Shown: piece by piece, positions 27,032-35,403 of the stretch
Layout: the number at the start of each line of letters is the position of its first letter
Numbering within the stretch: position 1 is the stretch's first letter
From: BOG-908 sp963850605
GTDB taxonomy: Bacteria > Pseudomonadota > Alphaproteobacteria > Acetobacterales > Acetobacteraceae
Direction: 5' to 3'
DNA: 64,000 bases
Assembly (NCBI GenBank): GCA_963850605.1
Contig: CAWKLX010000002.1
Span: 310,001-374,000 of the forward strand
Notes under the pieces: generated by a model
What the model saw: only the letters and a program-made list of their open reading frames with translations
Told to the model about the DNA's origin: nothing
Databases searched by the model: none
Translations under genes and position numbers: made by a program

Positions 27032-28225
27032 ATGCCTGAGCCCCTAACGGTCGCGTCCATGGCGTTCGGCGCCGGCGAGGACCGAGGTGGCGGCCGGATG
27101 CTGGACGGATGGTCGCACCCCGAGCCGGGGTTTTCGTGGGCCATTGGCCGGCAGGCGCGGTTCGTGCTGCGGGTTAGCACGGCGCCGCCGGATAGCCGCC
27201 TGTTGCTGGAGCTGGACCTCAACCCGTTCGCGCCGCCGGGCAGCCAGCAGGGACAGCGCCTGACGGTGGTGGCCGGGGGCATGGTGCTGGCCAGCGAGCG
27301 CATCGTGGGCGAAGGCGTCGTCGCGTATGACGTGCCGGTCGCCGCCTGGCCAGACGATGGATGGCTGGTGGTAGGGCTGTCGATGCCGGACGCGCACCGG
27401 CCGGCGGATGTGGGTTTTGGGACGGACCGCCGCGAGCTGGGGTTCATGCTCCGCCATGCGGCCGTGCGCGTGACGTCTCCGCTCCCCGCCGCGCTTAGCC
27501 GTCGCTTGCCGCCGCTCGCCTTGCCGGTCGAGGGCGACAGCACGGTGCTGGGCGATGCGTTCGCGCGGCTGACGGGATTGCCGGCGCGCGATGTGTTGAG
27601 CGGATTCGAGAGCCTGGGGCACAATTGCGAGTTCGGCGTGGCGCAGCGCCATGTGGGGGCCGAGCCGCTGGGTTTGCTGCGCTTTGCCGGCATTACCCTG
27701 CCCGACCTGCTGCGTGGGCTGGATACCGGTTTCGCCGATATGGGAGAGGATGGTCAGCTCGAGATACTGCTTGCCGATGGCGACAGGCGCGAATTCATGG
27801 CGCGCGACACGCGACACTGCGTGTCGTTGCACACGCTGCGCTATGCGGACGAGACGGATGAAGCGGCGGTGCACAGGCAGGCACAGCTTCACATGCGGTT
27901 CCTGCGCCGCATGTTCATCGAGACGCTGAGCGGAGGCGACAAGATTTTCGTTTTCCAGCGTGGCGGACAGACGCTGGTTTCGCAGATGCGTCCGCTGCTG
28001 GAACGCCTGCGGCTGCATGGCGACCGCGCGCTGCTGTTCATGGTGGTGGGGGACGCACACGCGCCGGGCACAGTGGAGGAGCTAGGGCATGGCTTGTTCC
28101 GGGGCTGGACCGATCGCGTTGCTCCACAGGGCGAGGTGGGCAATTGCAACCTGCAAGCGTGGTTGAGCGTGTGCGCCAACGCGCGGCGGCTTTGCGGTGT
28201 GCAGAGGGCGGGCTGGGGTGTGTGA
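27032..28225 (+). CDS. CEFG-motif protein 1 (unknown family)
   Basis: This 397-residue soluble protein is of unrecognised family. The N-terminal 170 residues form a strand-rich domain (RFVLRVSTAPPDSRLLLELD) like a carbohydrate-binding or beta-sandwich module. The C-terminal half carries GFESLGHNCEFGVAQRHVGA, then EPLGLLRFAG, RFLRRMFIETLSGGDKIFVF and a late LQAWLSVCANARRL. All these blocks recur in the protein at 29766-30953. The single Cys in SLGxNCEFG is placed like the Cys of DUF1796-type papain-like proteins (SLGxxC...), suggesting a thiol-based transferase or peptidase; this is an inference. It is transcribed toward the beta-helix gene. Confidence 0.7.
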   Translation: MPEPLTVASMAFGAGEDRGGGRMLDGWSHPEPGFSWAIGRQARFVLRVSTAPPDSRLLLELDLNPFAPPGSQQGQRLTVVAGGMVLASERIVGEGVVAYDVPVAAWPDDGWLVVGLSMPDAHRPADVGFGTDRRELGFMLRHAAVRVTSPLPAALSRRLPPLALPVEGDSTVLGDAFARLTGLPARDVLSGFESLGHNCEFGVAQRHVGAEPLGLLRFAGITLPDLLRGLDTGFADMGEDGQLEILLADGDRREFMARDTRHCVSLHTLRYADETDEAAVHRQAQLHMRFLRRMFIETLSGGDKIFVFQRGGQTLVSQMRPLLERLRLHGDRALLFMVVGDAHAPGTVEELGHGLFRGWTDRVAPQGEVGNCNLQAWLSVCANARRLCGVQRAGWGV

Positions 28226-28249
28226 CGCGACCAGCGCCACGCGGAACCG

Positions 28250-29581
28250 CTATCTGGAATAGATCGTGCGTTGCGTGACGTTCTTGCCCGCGGTGCCGGT
28301 TGTGGCGAGCCATTGGACGACATTGCTGGCGTTGCCGCTGCCGTCCACCAAAGGCTGCTGCGTGTAGGCGCCGTATACGATCGGCGCGCTGACCAGTGCC
28401 GCGTTACCGGGCGCCAGCATCCGGATACCAAGCCCGGTGAAGTTCGTGGTGCCGGCGGCGAGATTGATCGCGACGAGGATATTTTCGAACTCGCAATCAT
28501 CTACGGAAATGGCGATGGTCGGTGTCGCGGGCGAACTTGCCGCGAGAATGCCGGTCTGCCCTGTTGGCGCCTGGGCATTGAACGGTCCCAGGAAGTGGCA
28601 TTGAGAGAATTTGAGGCGCGAGCAGCCGGTCATGGCGCATGTGACAGACCCGCCCGAGGGAGACGGCCCGTCGATATCGGTGTCGCTGATCCAGCCCTGG
28701 TTCACCTGATAGAGCGAGAGCACGGTGTTTGTGCAGTTGAATTCGCAACCTGAGATAAAAAGTCCCAGGAGATTGATCGCACCGTTGTATCCGGTCGTGC
28801 CGGTCATGACCGCGGTGCCGCCGATGAAGACAGTATTCGTGATATGCAGGCCTTCGCTGTAGCTGCCGACCGTGACACCATGTCGATAGCCATCCACGTT
28901 GCAACGATCGATCCGGTTGTCGATACACGTTCCGTTCAACGACAGAAATGTCTCCCCCATCCCGCTGTTGCTATGCGCCATACAATTGACGATGGCCGAG
29001 CGCCACACGTTGGTCAGATTCAGTGCCGTGGTGAACACGCTGTAGCCGGGCGATTGAGTGCCGAAATCCACGTTTTCGATTTGGCAGGATGGCCACGCCG
29101 ATGCTACCTGCGCCAGGCTCAGCGCTACGCATGTACCGGCAGGTCCGGCACCGGGCGCGGGCGAGAAGCCGATGTCCTTCAACACCAAGCTTTGGCTATC
29201 ACCGGGATTGCTGAATGCAACGTTCAGCGCCGTTGCCGTATGGCGTATCATCAGCACACTCAATTCCGACCCGTAACCGGTAATGGTCAGCGAGCCGTTA
29301 GGATTGGCGTAGCTGAGCGGCCCCAACAAAGCGTAGTAGCCCGGCGGAACCAGAAGAACGCCGCCACCCATTGCTTTCAGCGCGTCTAGTGCGTCCTGAA
29401 AAGGCTCGGTGTTATCAGCAAGGTTTGGCGAAGCATTGTAGGGATCTGAGGTGACGTCAATGACGTTGGACGGGCCGCCATTGCCACGCGGCCCAGCGGC
29501 CATCACAAAAAGTGCGGTGCCGGAAGCGATCAGCTTGCGACGGCCGATAGTGGCTTTGCGACCCGCATCCATGATCTGCAT
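28250..29581 (-). CDS. Tat-exported right-handed beta-helix protein (pectate-lyase-3 fold)
   Basis: Near the N-terminus IGRRKLIASGTALFVMAAG is a twin-arginine signal. The mature part starts NVIDVTSDPYNASPNLADNT and reads LDALKAMGGGVLLVPPGYY, the entry of pectate-lyase-3/GH28-like beta-helices. Many short strands with GxxxxN turns follow to the end. Such proteins bind or cut polysaccharide outside the cytoplasm; catalytic residues are not evident. The ATG at 29581 follows a GAGGG site and gives a compact Tat signal. It converges with CEFG protein 1 (24 nt gap) and lies downstream of the adenylation operon in the same direction. Confidence 0.75.
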   Translation of the reverse strand: MQIMDAGRKATIGRRKLIASGTALFVMAAGPRGNGGPSNVIDVTSDPYNASPNLADNTEPFQDALDALKAMGGGVLLVPPGYYALLGPLSYANPNGSLTITGYGSELSVLMIRHTATALNVAFSNPGDSQSLVLKDIGFSPAPGAGPAGTCVALSLAQVASAWPSCQIENVDFGTQSPGYSVFTTALNLTNVWRSAIVNCMAHSNSGMGETFLSLNGTCIDNRIDRCNVDGYRHGVTVGSYSEGLHITNTVFIGGTAVMTGTTGYNGAINLLGLFISGCEFNCTNTVLSLYQVNQGWISDTDIDGPSPSGGSVTCAMTGCSRLKFSQCHFLGPFNAQAPTGQTGILAASSPATPTIAISVDDCEFENILVAINLAAGTTNFTGLGIRMLAPGNAALVSAPIVYGAYTQQPLVDGSGNASNVVQWLATTGTAGKNVTQRTIYSR

Positions 29582-29765
29582 GATGTCCCATCCCTCACGA
29601 TTTCGTGAACGGGACTTTAGCGCCGTGGAGAGACACTGCAAGTGAAATTCCTACTACAGTCGAACGCAACCACCGATTTAATTTATGTGCCCGGAAACAA
29701 TTCTGAATAGGTCGGTATCTATAATGAACAGACCTGCTTTATTATTGGACGGTATAGGAGTGTGG
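29582..29765. other. AT-rich gap inside the accessory island
   Basis: There is no gene here. The stretch about 29650-29755 is clearly more A/T-rich than its surroundings (TTTAATTTATG, CTTTATTATTGG), which may mark a promoter for the beta-helix gene or an insertion boundary. No specific promoter is called. Confidence 0.4.
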
Positions 29766-30953
29766 CTATGCGCCGGGCTCCTGAGCAAGTAGATAGGCGT
29801 TAGCTAGCACGCTCAACCATGCATCCGGAGTTGCGTAGTCCCTGGCGTCGGTCGCACCCAGGTGGCCGCGCAACAAGCCTGGCCTCAGGCGATCCACTTC
29901 GCCGGTCCGTGCCACGTCACCGGCCACTGCGAAGAGGAGCGTGTTTCGTCCTTCTAATTGCAACGCGCAGAACACGCCGAGCGCCTCGGCCACTGTCAGT
30001 GGCTCGCACCGTGTCAGAACACATATCCTCGACCCCTCGCGCAAGGTTTTCAGCAGTTTGCGTTCCAGAAAGGGAAATTTATTGAGCGCGTCGGATCGAA
30101 CTGCTTCATGGGTGGTCTGGCCGACGAGCTGTCCCACCGCGTAGTAGAGGTGGTACTGTTGTTGGTACAGCTTGAACTCGTCGCGGGGTTCGCCTGAGAG
30201 GAACACGCGCAGCATGTCAGGGGCGCCGACATTGGCGTAACGCGCCATCAGGCCGAAGGTGAGCCGATCGATGGTCGATCCGGCAAAGCGCAGCAGGTCG
30301 AGTGGCTCGGCGCCGAATGCGCGCTGCACCAAGCCGAACTCGCAATCCAGTCCGAGGCTGGCGAAGCGCAGCGCCAGCGCGCGTGGTTCCAGGCCGGCAG
30401 TCGCCGTGGCCGCGCGCTGCAACGTGCCACTTGCAATGTTGCCTGGCAGCCGCGCGCGTGTGATCGTCTTCCACGGTGCATCGCGCAAGCGGAAGACACG
30501 CAGGCTGGTCACGATCAGACCAAGCGGCTTGCCGTGAATGGCGGGCGCGTCTTGTGGCCTGGGCGCCCCGGCGCTCAGATGATGTATATCCAGCGACAGC
30601 CGGCCATGTTCACAGCCGGCCATGGTTTGCACCGAGATCGTGCGCCGCTCATGCAAGCGAACCGTCTCGCGCAAGCGGCCGCACACGCCGAACATCACCA
30701 TTTGGGATGGCAGCGCCGCGGCATCGGTCCAGGGTGCCGCGTCGATGACGATGACCAGGTTGGGGTGGGCTTCGATGGGCAACACGACGGTGCTTTCCGC
30801 GCCGATCGTCCAGCGGTGTCCGTCCTCGGGTGGACCCCAGTTCCTGAAGGCACAGCCGCACTCGCGGCCCACGTGGTACTCGCCAACCAGCTCGGCCCAG
30901 GCTGGGATGCTGTCAGTTGTGACCGCGTGCGCCATGTGCTCGCCACCGTTCAC
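29766..30953 (-). CDS. CEFG-motif protein 2, coupled to the carrier protein
   Basis: A 395-residue paralogue of the gene at 27032. Shared blocks are RFASLGLDCEFGLVQRAFGA with EPLDLLRFAG, FLERKLLKTLREGSRICVLT, NTLLFAVAGD and DAWLSVLANAYLL; the N-terminal 170 residues differ. The conserved Cys in SLGxxCEFG is retained. Its ATG overlaps the carrier-protein stop by 4 nt (ATGA), and the carrier in turn overlaps the adenylation gene, so the three are translated as one unit. A role in accepting or transferring the carrier-bound residue is inferred; no biochemical precedent is known to me. Confidence 0.75.
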   Translation of the reverse strand: MNGGEHMAHAVTTDSIPAWAELVGEYHVGRECGCAFRNWGPPEDGHRWTIGAESTVVLPIEAHPNLVIVIDAAPWTDAAALPSQMVMFGVCGRLRETVRLHERRTISVQTMAGCEHGRLSLDIHHLSAGAPRPQDAPAIHGKPLGLIVTSLRVFRLRDAPWKTITRARLPGNIASGTLQRAATATAGLEPRALALRFASLGLDCEFGLVQRAFGAEPLDLLRFAGSTIDRLTFGLMARYANVGAPDMLRVFLSGEPRDEFKLYQQQYHLYYAVGQLVGQTTHEAVRSDALNKFPFLERKLLKTLREGSRICVLTRCEPLTVAEALGVFCALQLEGRNTLLFAVAGDVARTGEVDRLRPGLLRGHLGATDARDYATPDAWLSVLANAYLLAQEPGA

Positions 30954-31210
30954 TGGCCTGGCCTGTCGACGATCTTCCTCGTTATGAGTGCAACGAGGTC
31001 ACCAAAATTTGCCACGTCATCGATGTCCGGGCCATCGAGCTCGATGCCGTATTGGGTCTCCATCTCAAGAATGACCTGGACGTACTTGAATGAATCCCAT
31101 CCGGCGATAGTGAGCGCTGTCGACTCGGTATCGAGCGTCAACGCATAACCGAAAACGCGTGCGAAGCTGGCCGCCAGCACTGTGTGCACCGATCGCGACA
31201 TATCGGTCAC
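30950..31210 (-). CDS. Stand-alone acyl/peptidyl carrier protein
   Basis: An 86-residue acidic four-helix carrier. The motif IAGWDSFKYVQVILEMETQY contains the Ser that receives 4'-phosphopantetheine (DSF in place of the common DSL). It overlaps the adenylation gene upstream (ATGA, 31207-31210) and CEFG protein 2 downstream (ATGA, 30950-30953). By analogy with DltC it should carry the amino acid activated by its neighbour as a thioester. It is too short and too isolated to belong to a polyketide or fatty-acid synthase. Confidence 0.85.
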   Translation of the reverse strand: MTDMSRSVHTVLAASFARVFGYALTLDTESTALTIAGWDSFKYVQVILEMETQYGIELDGPDIDDVANFGDLVALITRKIVDRPGQ

Positions 31211-32754
31211 GCACGCGCCGCCTCGAACAGTGCCACGGCCCGCCTCTGATCGAGTTTGTCATTCTCGTTCCTCGGCAGTGAAGGACAGGCGACGATGTGC
31301 GCCGGCACGCAATGTGATTCCAGCCGTCGTGACAGCGCCTGGCGGAGATGCGCCTCGTCGAATGGTTTGCCGGGCGGACACTCGACCAGGGCGACCAGCT
31401 CGCCCGCGTGTGGGAAAACGCATACCGATGGCCAGCCACAGGCGCCAAAAGCGCCGGCGATCTCGTTGAGTTCGATCCTGTAGCCGCGAAGCTTGATCTG
31501 CAAATCTATTCGACCGCGAAAGAACAGCCTGCCGTTATGCCGCTCGGCCCAGTCACCCGTGCGATAGGTTCGCACGCAACCGTTGCCAGCCATGGCTGTG
31601 CCGAACATCTCGGCACTGCGCGCCGGATCGCGCCAGTAGCCGAGCGCCACCTGTGGGCCGGCGATCATGATCTCGCCGATATCAGCATGTGGACCGCCTT
31701 CCAGCCAGAGCGCCATACCGCCAATGGCCGGGCCGATGGTGACAGCTTCGCCCAGGCATGCGTGTTCGTGCCGATCTGCGGTCAATACCACGCGGCTGAC
31801 CGAGACGGTGGCTTCGGTTGGACCATACGCGTTCTGCACGGTGGCGGCCGGACATGCCGCGAAGATGGCGGTGAGGTGGCCACGGGTCAGCGGTTCGCCA
31901 ATCAGGGTGAACAGGCGGACGCTGCGCAGGTTGTGCTCATGCAATTGCCCGGCCGCGCGCATCAGCTCGATAACGCTCGGCACAGACGACCATACCGTAA
32001 TGGCTTCGCGCGCGATGATTCGGGCCGGCATCATGCGGTCGCCGCGGCCGGCTATGGGTACCAGCGTCGCCCCTGCGCAGAGCGCGCCATAGATGTCGAG
32101 AACGCTGAAATCGAAGGCCAGGTTGTTGAATTGGGACACGACATCGTCCGCGACGATCGTTCCCGATTGCCGGATCCAGTGCACGTAGTGGTCCAGGCCG
32201 GCGCGCGGGATGACCACCCCTTTCGGCTCCCCGGTCGAGCCGCTGGTGAACATCACATAGGCGATCTCGTGCCGTGGCCTTTCGACCTGCGGGAGATCGC
32301 CCTGGTCCAGCGCAGCTTGCCCGAGGACCGAGGCCGCTGGCGCAGCCTGGGCGAGGGTGGCGGCAAGTTGGTGATCGGCGACGATCACGTCCGGCTCCAG
32401 CAGGCTCGCGATACGTCGCAATCTGTCGATCGGCGAGTCCACGTTCAGCGGCGTATAGTAGCCGCCGGCCATTCCGGCGGCCAACATACAGGCATACGCG
32501 TCAGCGCCGCGCGGCAGCGCGATCAGGATGCGGGGCGCCGGGTGCTCGGCAAAGATGGAGGCGTAACGGCGGACCAGGCGAGCGAGCTCGCCATAGCTGA
32601 CGTGCGCTTGCCCCGATCGAACGGCCGCGTGCGAGGGGGTCCTGTTCGCTGCTTGAACAAACAGGTCGATCACGTCTGGGCAGGCCGCGCCTACGCCGCC
32701 AGGTCCCGGCGCTTCGAACGCCCGGGCGGCCGAATGTAGTCGTTCCTCAACCAC
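31207..32754 (-). CDS. Stand-alone amino-acid adenylation enzyme (DltA/NRPS A-domain type)
   Basis: At 515 residues it shows the core motifs of AMP-forming ligases: FTSGSTGEPKGVV (A3), FDFSVLDIYGALCAGATLVP (A4, with the Asp that binds an alpha-amino group), NAYGPTEATV (A5), YRTGDWAE (A7), GRIDLQIKLRGYRIELNEI (A8) and NENDKLDQRR (A10 Lys). Size and motif spelling are closest to DltA-like enzymes that load an amino acid onto a free carrier. It has no condensation or thioesterase domain. It is first in a coupled three-gene operon and divergent from the alpha/beta-hydrolase gene, with 88 bp between starts. The amino acid cannot be predicted by eye. Confidence 0.88.
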   Translation of the reverse strand: MVEERLHSAARAFEAPGPGGVGAACPDVIDLFVQAANRTPSHAAVRSGQAHVSYGELARLVRRYASIFAEHPAPRILIALPRGADAYACMLAAGMAGGYYTPLNVDSPIDRLRRIASLLEPDVIVADHQLAATLAQAAPAASVLGQAALDQGDLPQVERPRHEIAYVMFTSGSTGEPKGVVIPRAGLDHYVHWIRQSGTIVADDVVSQFNNLAFDFSVLDIYGALCAGATLVPIAGRGDRMMPARIIAREAITVWSSVPSVIELMRAAGQLHEHNLRSVRLFTLIGEPLTRGHLTAIFAACPAATVQNAYGPTEATVSVSRVVLTADRHEHACLGEAVTIGPAIGGMALWLEGGPHADIGEIMIAGPQVALGYWRDPARSAEMFGTAMAGNGCVRTYRTGDWAERHNGRLFFRGRIDLQIKLRGYRIELNEIAGAFGACGWPSVCVFPHAGELVALVECPPGKPFDEAHLRQALSRRLESHCVPAHIVACPSLPRNENDKLDQRRAVALFEAARA

Positions 32755-32842
32755 GAGACTGCGAGCGCGGCGCGCGGCGGCGAACGCGTTTGCAGGGCGG
32801 CGCGGGCGGTCCTATGCGGGCGTATATGCGGAATGAGCAAGC

Positions 32843-34243
32843 ATGGGCGCTATCGCGGGCCCCCACACGTCTGCCCTGGCGGTGACGCGCGCCGCCTGGC
32901 CCCAGGCGTGGCGGGATACGGCACCCATGCTGGCCTATGACGATGCCGACATACGCGTGGTGTTCCAGCCCGGCGGATCGGACGTTCTGCTGGTGACGTT
33001 CGGGGATGCGGCGATACTGGCCCATGGCCAAAGCTTCGCCGCGGATGCGTTGGTCCGCAAGCACGGGCTTTCCTGCCTGGGGTTCATGGCGCATCGGCCG
33101 CACTGGTATCCTGTGCCGGCCATGCGACGTGCCCTGCCGCGTCTCGCCTATACCCTGAAATCGTTCCAGCGTCGGCTGCTCTACGGCAGTTCCATGGGTG
33201 GCTACGCTGCGCTGAAACATGCGCGCCTGCTGGGTGCGACGGACGTCATGGCATTCGCCCCGCAATGGTCCATCGATGCGGCGGAGTGCGCGCCTGAGGT
33301 GCCGGGTTATCAGGAATGTTTCGTCTCCAGCATGGCGGGCATGGGTATCCGGGCGGAGGATATGGCTGGCCGCGCCGCCATCTTTCTCGATCCCGGGCTG
33401 GCGAGCAATTCATGGCATACGCGAGAGATCGTTTGCCGGCGCCCTGACACGGCGGTGTTCCACGTTCACCACACCGATCACCACCCAGGGCCGGCTTTGG
33501 CCGGGGCGGACGCAATGTGGGGGATCATGCGCGCCTGGCTCGACGGCGACCGTGGTCGTGTCGTGTGCGCGATCAACCAGCGGCGTCGCCAGGACCCGAT
33601 ACGCACGCGGGTGCTGCTGGACCGGGCGGTGGGCCGCCACCCCGATCTGGCGCTGCGGGCGATGGAACATGCGGTGCGCGCGCGCGGCGGCCAGGGCGTG
33701 GACAGCCGTCGCCATGTGGGCAGCCTGCTCGCAGCAGCACTCGGGCGTGGCGACCTGGGGGCCGCGCAAACCATTTTACACCGGACTGCCGGCAGCCTGC
33801 CGGCGGTCCGTGCCGATGTGCTGCGGCAGGATTTGGGCGCCATGGCTGGCCAGCTTGGGTCGGTTCCCGCCGGCCTCCTCACGGCCCATGGCGGCGAGCT
33901 GTGCTACGACGTAGTGCTGGGCGCCCTGGTCGCCCATTCCCACCTGCATCCGCGTCCACCTTGGTGCCACACAGCGACGCTGGGTCAGGCGGGGGACGAT
34001 GTATTGCTGGCGGTCGCGGCCCAGGACCGGGTGCTGGCCTGCGCGCTGGACAAGTTCGGCCAGATCGAGCTGGCCACGGTCGCCGACGCCGATCGAGATA
34101 CCCTGATACGCGCACGGAACATCGGTCCCGGCCTGTTCACCCTGCAGCTGGGCGGCCGCTATGTTTGCGCCCTGCCCGACGGCGCCGTCCGCCACGACCG
34201 GGAGCAGGCCAATGCTTGGGAGGTGTTTCGCCTTGTCGCATGA
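32843..34243 (+). CDS. Alpha/beta-hydrolase fused to a C-terminal beta domain
   Basis: The first 230 residues form an alpha/beta-hydrolase with LLYGSSMGGYAALKHARLLG, giving the nucleophile elbow GSSMG, then VMAFAPQWSID and VFHVHHTDHHPGP, which may supply the His. The middle (residues 230-340) is helical and repeat-like. The last 90 residues are strand-rich (AAQDRVLACALDKFGQIELA, FTLQLGGRYVCALP), like a beta-trefoil or sugar-binding module. It is divergent from the adenylation operon, so it could release or edit the carrier-bound residue or act on a glycan ester. No signal peptide is seen. Confidence 0.7.
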   Translation: MGAIAGPHTSALAVTRAAWPQAWRDTAPMLAYDDADIRVVFQPGGSDVLLVTFGDAAILAHGQSFAADALVRKHGLSCLGFMAHRPHWYPVPAMRRALPRLAYTLKSFQRRLLYGSSMGGYAALKHARLLGATDVMAFAPQWSIDAAECAPEVPGYQECFVSSMAGMGIRAEDMAGRAAIFLDPGLASNSWHTREIVCRRPDTAVFHVHHTDHHPGPALAGADAMWGIMRAWLDGDRGRVVCAINQRRRQDPIRTRVLLDRAVGRHPDLALRAMEHAVRARGGQGVDSRRHVGSLLAAALGRGDLGAAQTILHRTAGSLPAVRADVLRQDLGAMAGQLGSVPAGLLTAHGGELCYDVVLGALVAHSHLHPRPPWCHTATLGQAGDDVLLAVAAQDRVLACALDKFGQIELATVADADRDTLIRARNIGPGLFTLQLGGRYVCALPDGAVRHDREQANAWEVFRLVA

Positions 34244-35084
34244 CAATGGCGCCGTTCAGCGCCGCCTGATCGTCACGGCCGATGATTTCGGGCTGTCGCG
34301 CGGCGTCAACGAGGCGGTGCAGCGTGCGGCCACCGATGGCATTCTGACCAGCGCCAGCCTGATGGTCGCCGGCCCCGCGGCCGAGGATGCCGTGGCGCGC
34401 GCGCGGGCCATGCCGGGGTTGGCGGTGGGCCTGCACCTGGTGGTGATCGAGGGTGCGCCGGTGCTGCCGGCAGGGACGATACCCGACCTGGTGGATGGCA
34501 GTGGACAGTTCCCGTCAGACCAGCTTCGCCTGGGCATCGACTACTTTTTCCGGCCGCGCGTGCGCCGCCAGCTCGCCGCCGAGATACGCGCGCAGTTCGA
34601 GGCGTTTGCTGCCACCGGCCTCACGCTAGACCATGCCAATGCGCACAAGCACATGCATCTGCACCCGACTGTGGGGCGGTTGATGATCGAGATCGGGCGC
34701 GAGTACGGGCTGCGTGCCATCCGTGTTCCGGCCGAGCCGTTTATCGAGGGCGGCCCGCGTCAGACTTTGGGCGACCGTGCGCTGCGCCGCTGGTGCGGCG
34801 TGTTGCGGCGCCAGGCGCGGCGCGCCGGCATGGTGGTGCCGGACCAGGTGCTGGGCCTGGGCTGGACCGGCCACATGACGCCCTCCCGCACGCAACATTT
34901 GCTGGACCGGCTGCCGCCGGGGCTATCGGAGATCTATTTTCATCCGGCTGCGTCTCGAGATACGTTGCTGGAAAGGCTAATGCCGGCGTATGAGCATGCG
35001 GCCGAGCTTGCGGCATTGCTGGAATCGGCAGTGCCGAACGGTGTTGCGGCCACGACATACGGCCAGTGCGCTGCGCCACTTTAG
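34233..35084 (+). CDS. hpnK: HpnK-like YdjC/ChbG-family deacetylase
   Basis: LIVTADDFGLSRGVNEAVQR has the first metal Asp, VGLHLVVIEGAPVLP a second site and LDHANAHKHMHLHPTVGRLM the His pair, as in YdjC-family carbohydrate deacetylases. The overall match is best to HpnK, which is linked to hopanoid loci; no other hpn gene is in the window, so a role in glycan deacetylation is equally open. A TTG at 34233 follows GGGAGG at 9 nt and overlaps the hydrolase end by 11 nt; upstream ATG codons are possible starts. It probably shares the hydrolase transcript. Confidence 0.75.
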   Translation: MSHDNGAVQRRLIVTADDFGLSRGVNEAVQRAATDGILTSASLMVAGPAAEDAVARARAMPGLAVGLHLVVIEGAPVLPAGTIPDLVDGSGQFPSDQLRLGIDYFFRPRVRRQLAAEIRAQFEAFAATGLTLDHANAHKHMHLHPTVGRLMIEIGREYGLRAIRVPAEPFIEGGPRQTLGDRALRRWCGVLRRQARRAGMVVPDQVLGLGWTGHMTPSRTQHLLDRLPPGLSEIYFHPAASRDTLLERLMPAYEHAAELAALLESAVPNGVAATTYGQCAAPL

Positions 35085-35175
35085 GAGAGCGCAGCGACGA
35101 TGCGGGACTTGTGCGCGGCGGCCGGCAGGCGCCTAGCTATGGCCGCGTCCGGAGAGGCGCCAAGGAGCCAGGATC

Positions 35176-35316
35176 ATGGGAAAAGGCGACAAGCAACACG
35201 GCAATCGCGAAGCCAAGAAACCGAAGGCGAACAAGAAATTGGCGCCGGCTGCCGCGGGGTTTCTCAAGCAGCCGGCGGCGCCGGCCAAGGGCGAGAGCAA
35301 GCCGACCGCCAAGTAA
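35176..35316 (+). CDS. Very small basic Lys-rich protein (46 aa)
   Basis: It begins MGKGDKQHGNREAKKPKANK and continues Ala/Pro/Lys-rich to the end, with one hydrophobic patch (AAAGFLKQ). AAGGAGCCAGGATC stands before the ATG, a good ribosome site. Short proteins with the same MxKGDKQxGNREAKKPK start are common in alphaproteobacteria and have no known role; nucleic-acid binding would fit the charge. A hairpin element follows its stop at once. Confidence 0.7.
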   Translation: MGKGDKQHGNREAKKPKANKKLAPAAAGFLKQPAAPAKGESKPTAK

Positions 35317-35320
35317 GGAA

Positions 35321-35394
35321 AAAGCGCTTCTTATCTGAAGAAAAGAGGCAAAAGACTTTTGGAAGTTTTTTGGTCCTTTTTTTCAAAAAAGGAC
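35321..35394. repeat. Dispersed hairpin element, copy 5 (inverted, hairpin A decayed)
   Basis: Relative to copy 1 it is inverted. Hairpin A (35327-35348) has lost part of its pairing (CTTCTTATCT / AGAAAAGAGG). The central stem is reduced to CAAAAGACTTTTG and is followed by GTTTTTTGG. Hairpin B at 35373-35394 is intact. The flank TGCTTGCCTTTACTTG runs into the DUF192 stop, so it separates two converging genes. Confidence 0.75.
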
Positions 35395-35403
35395 TGCTTG
35401 CCT

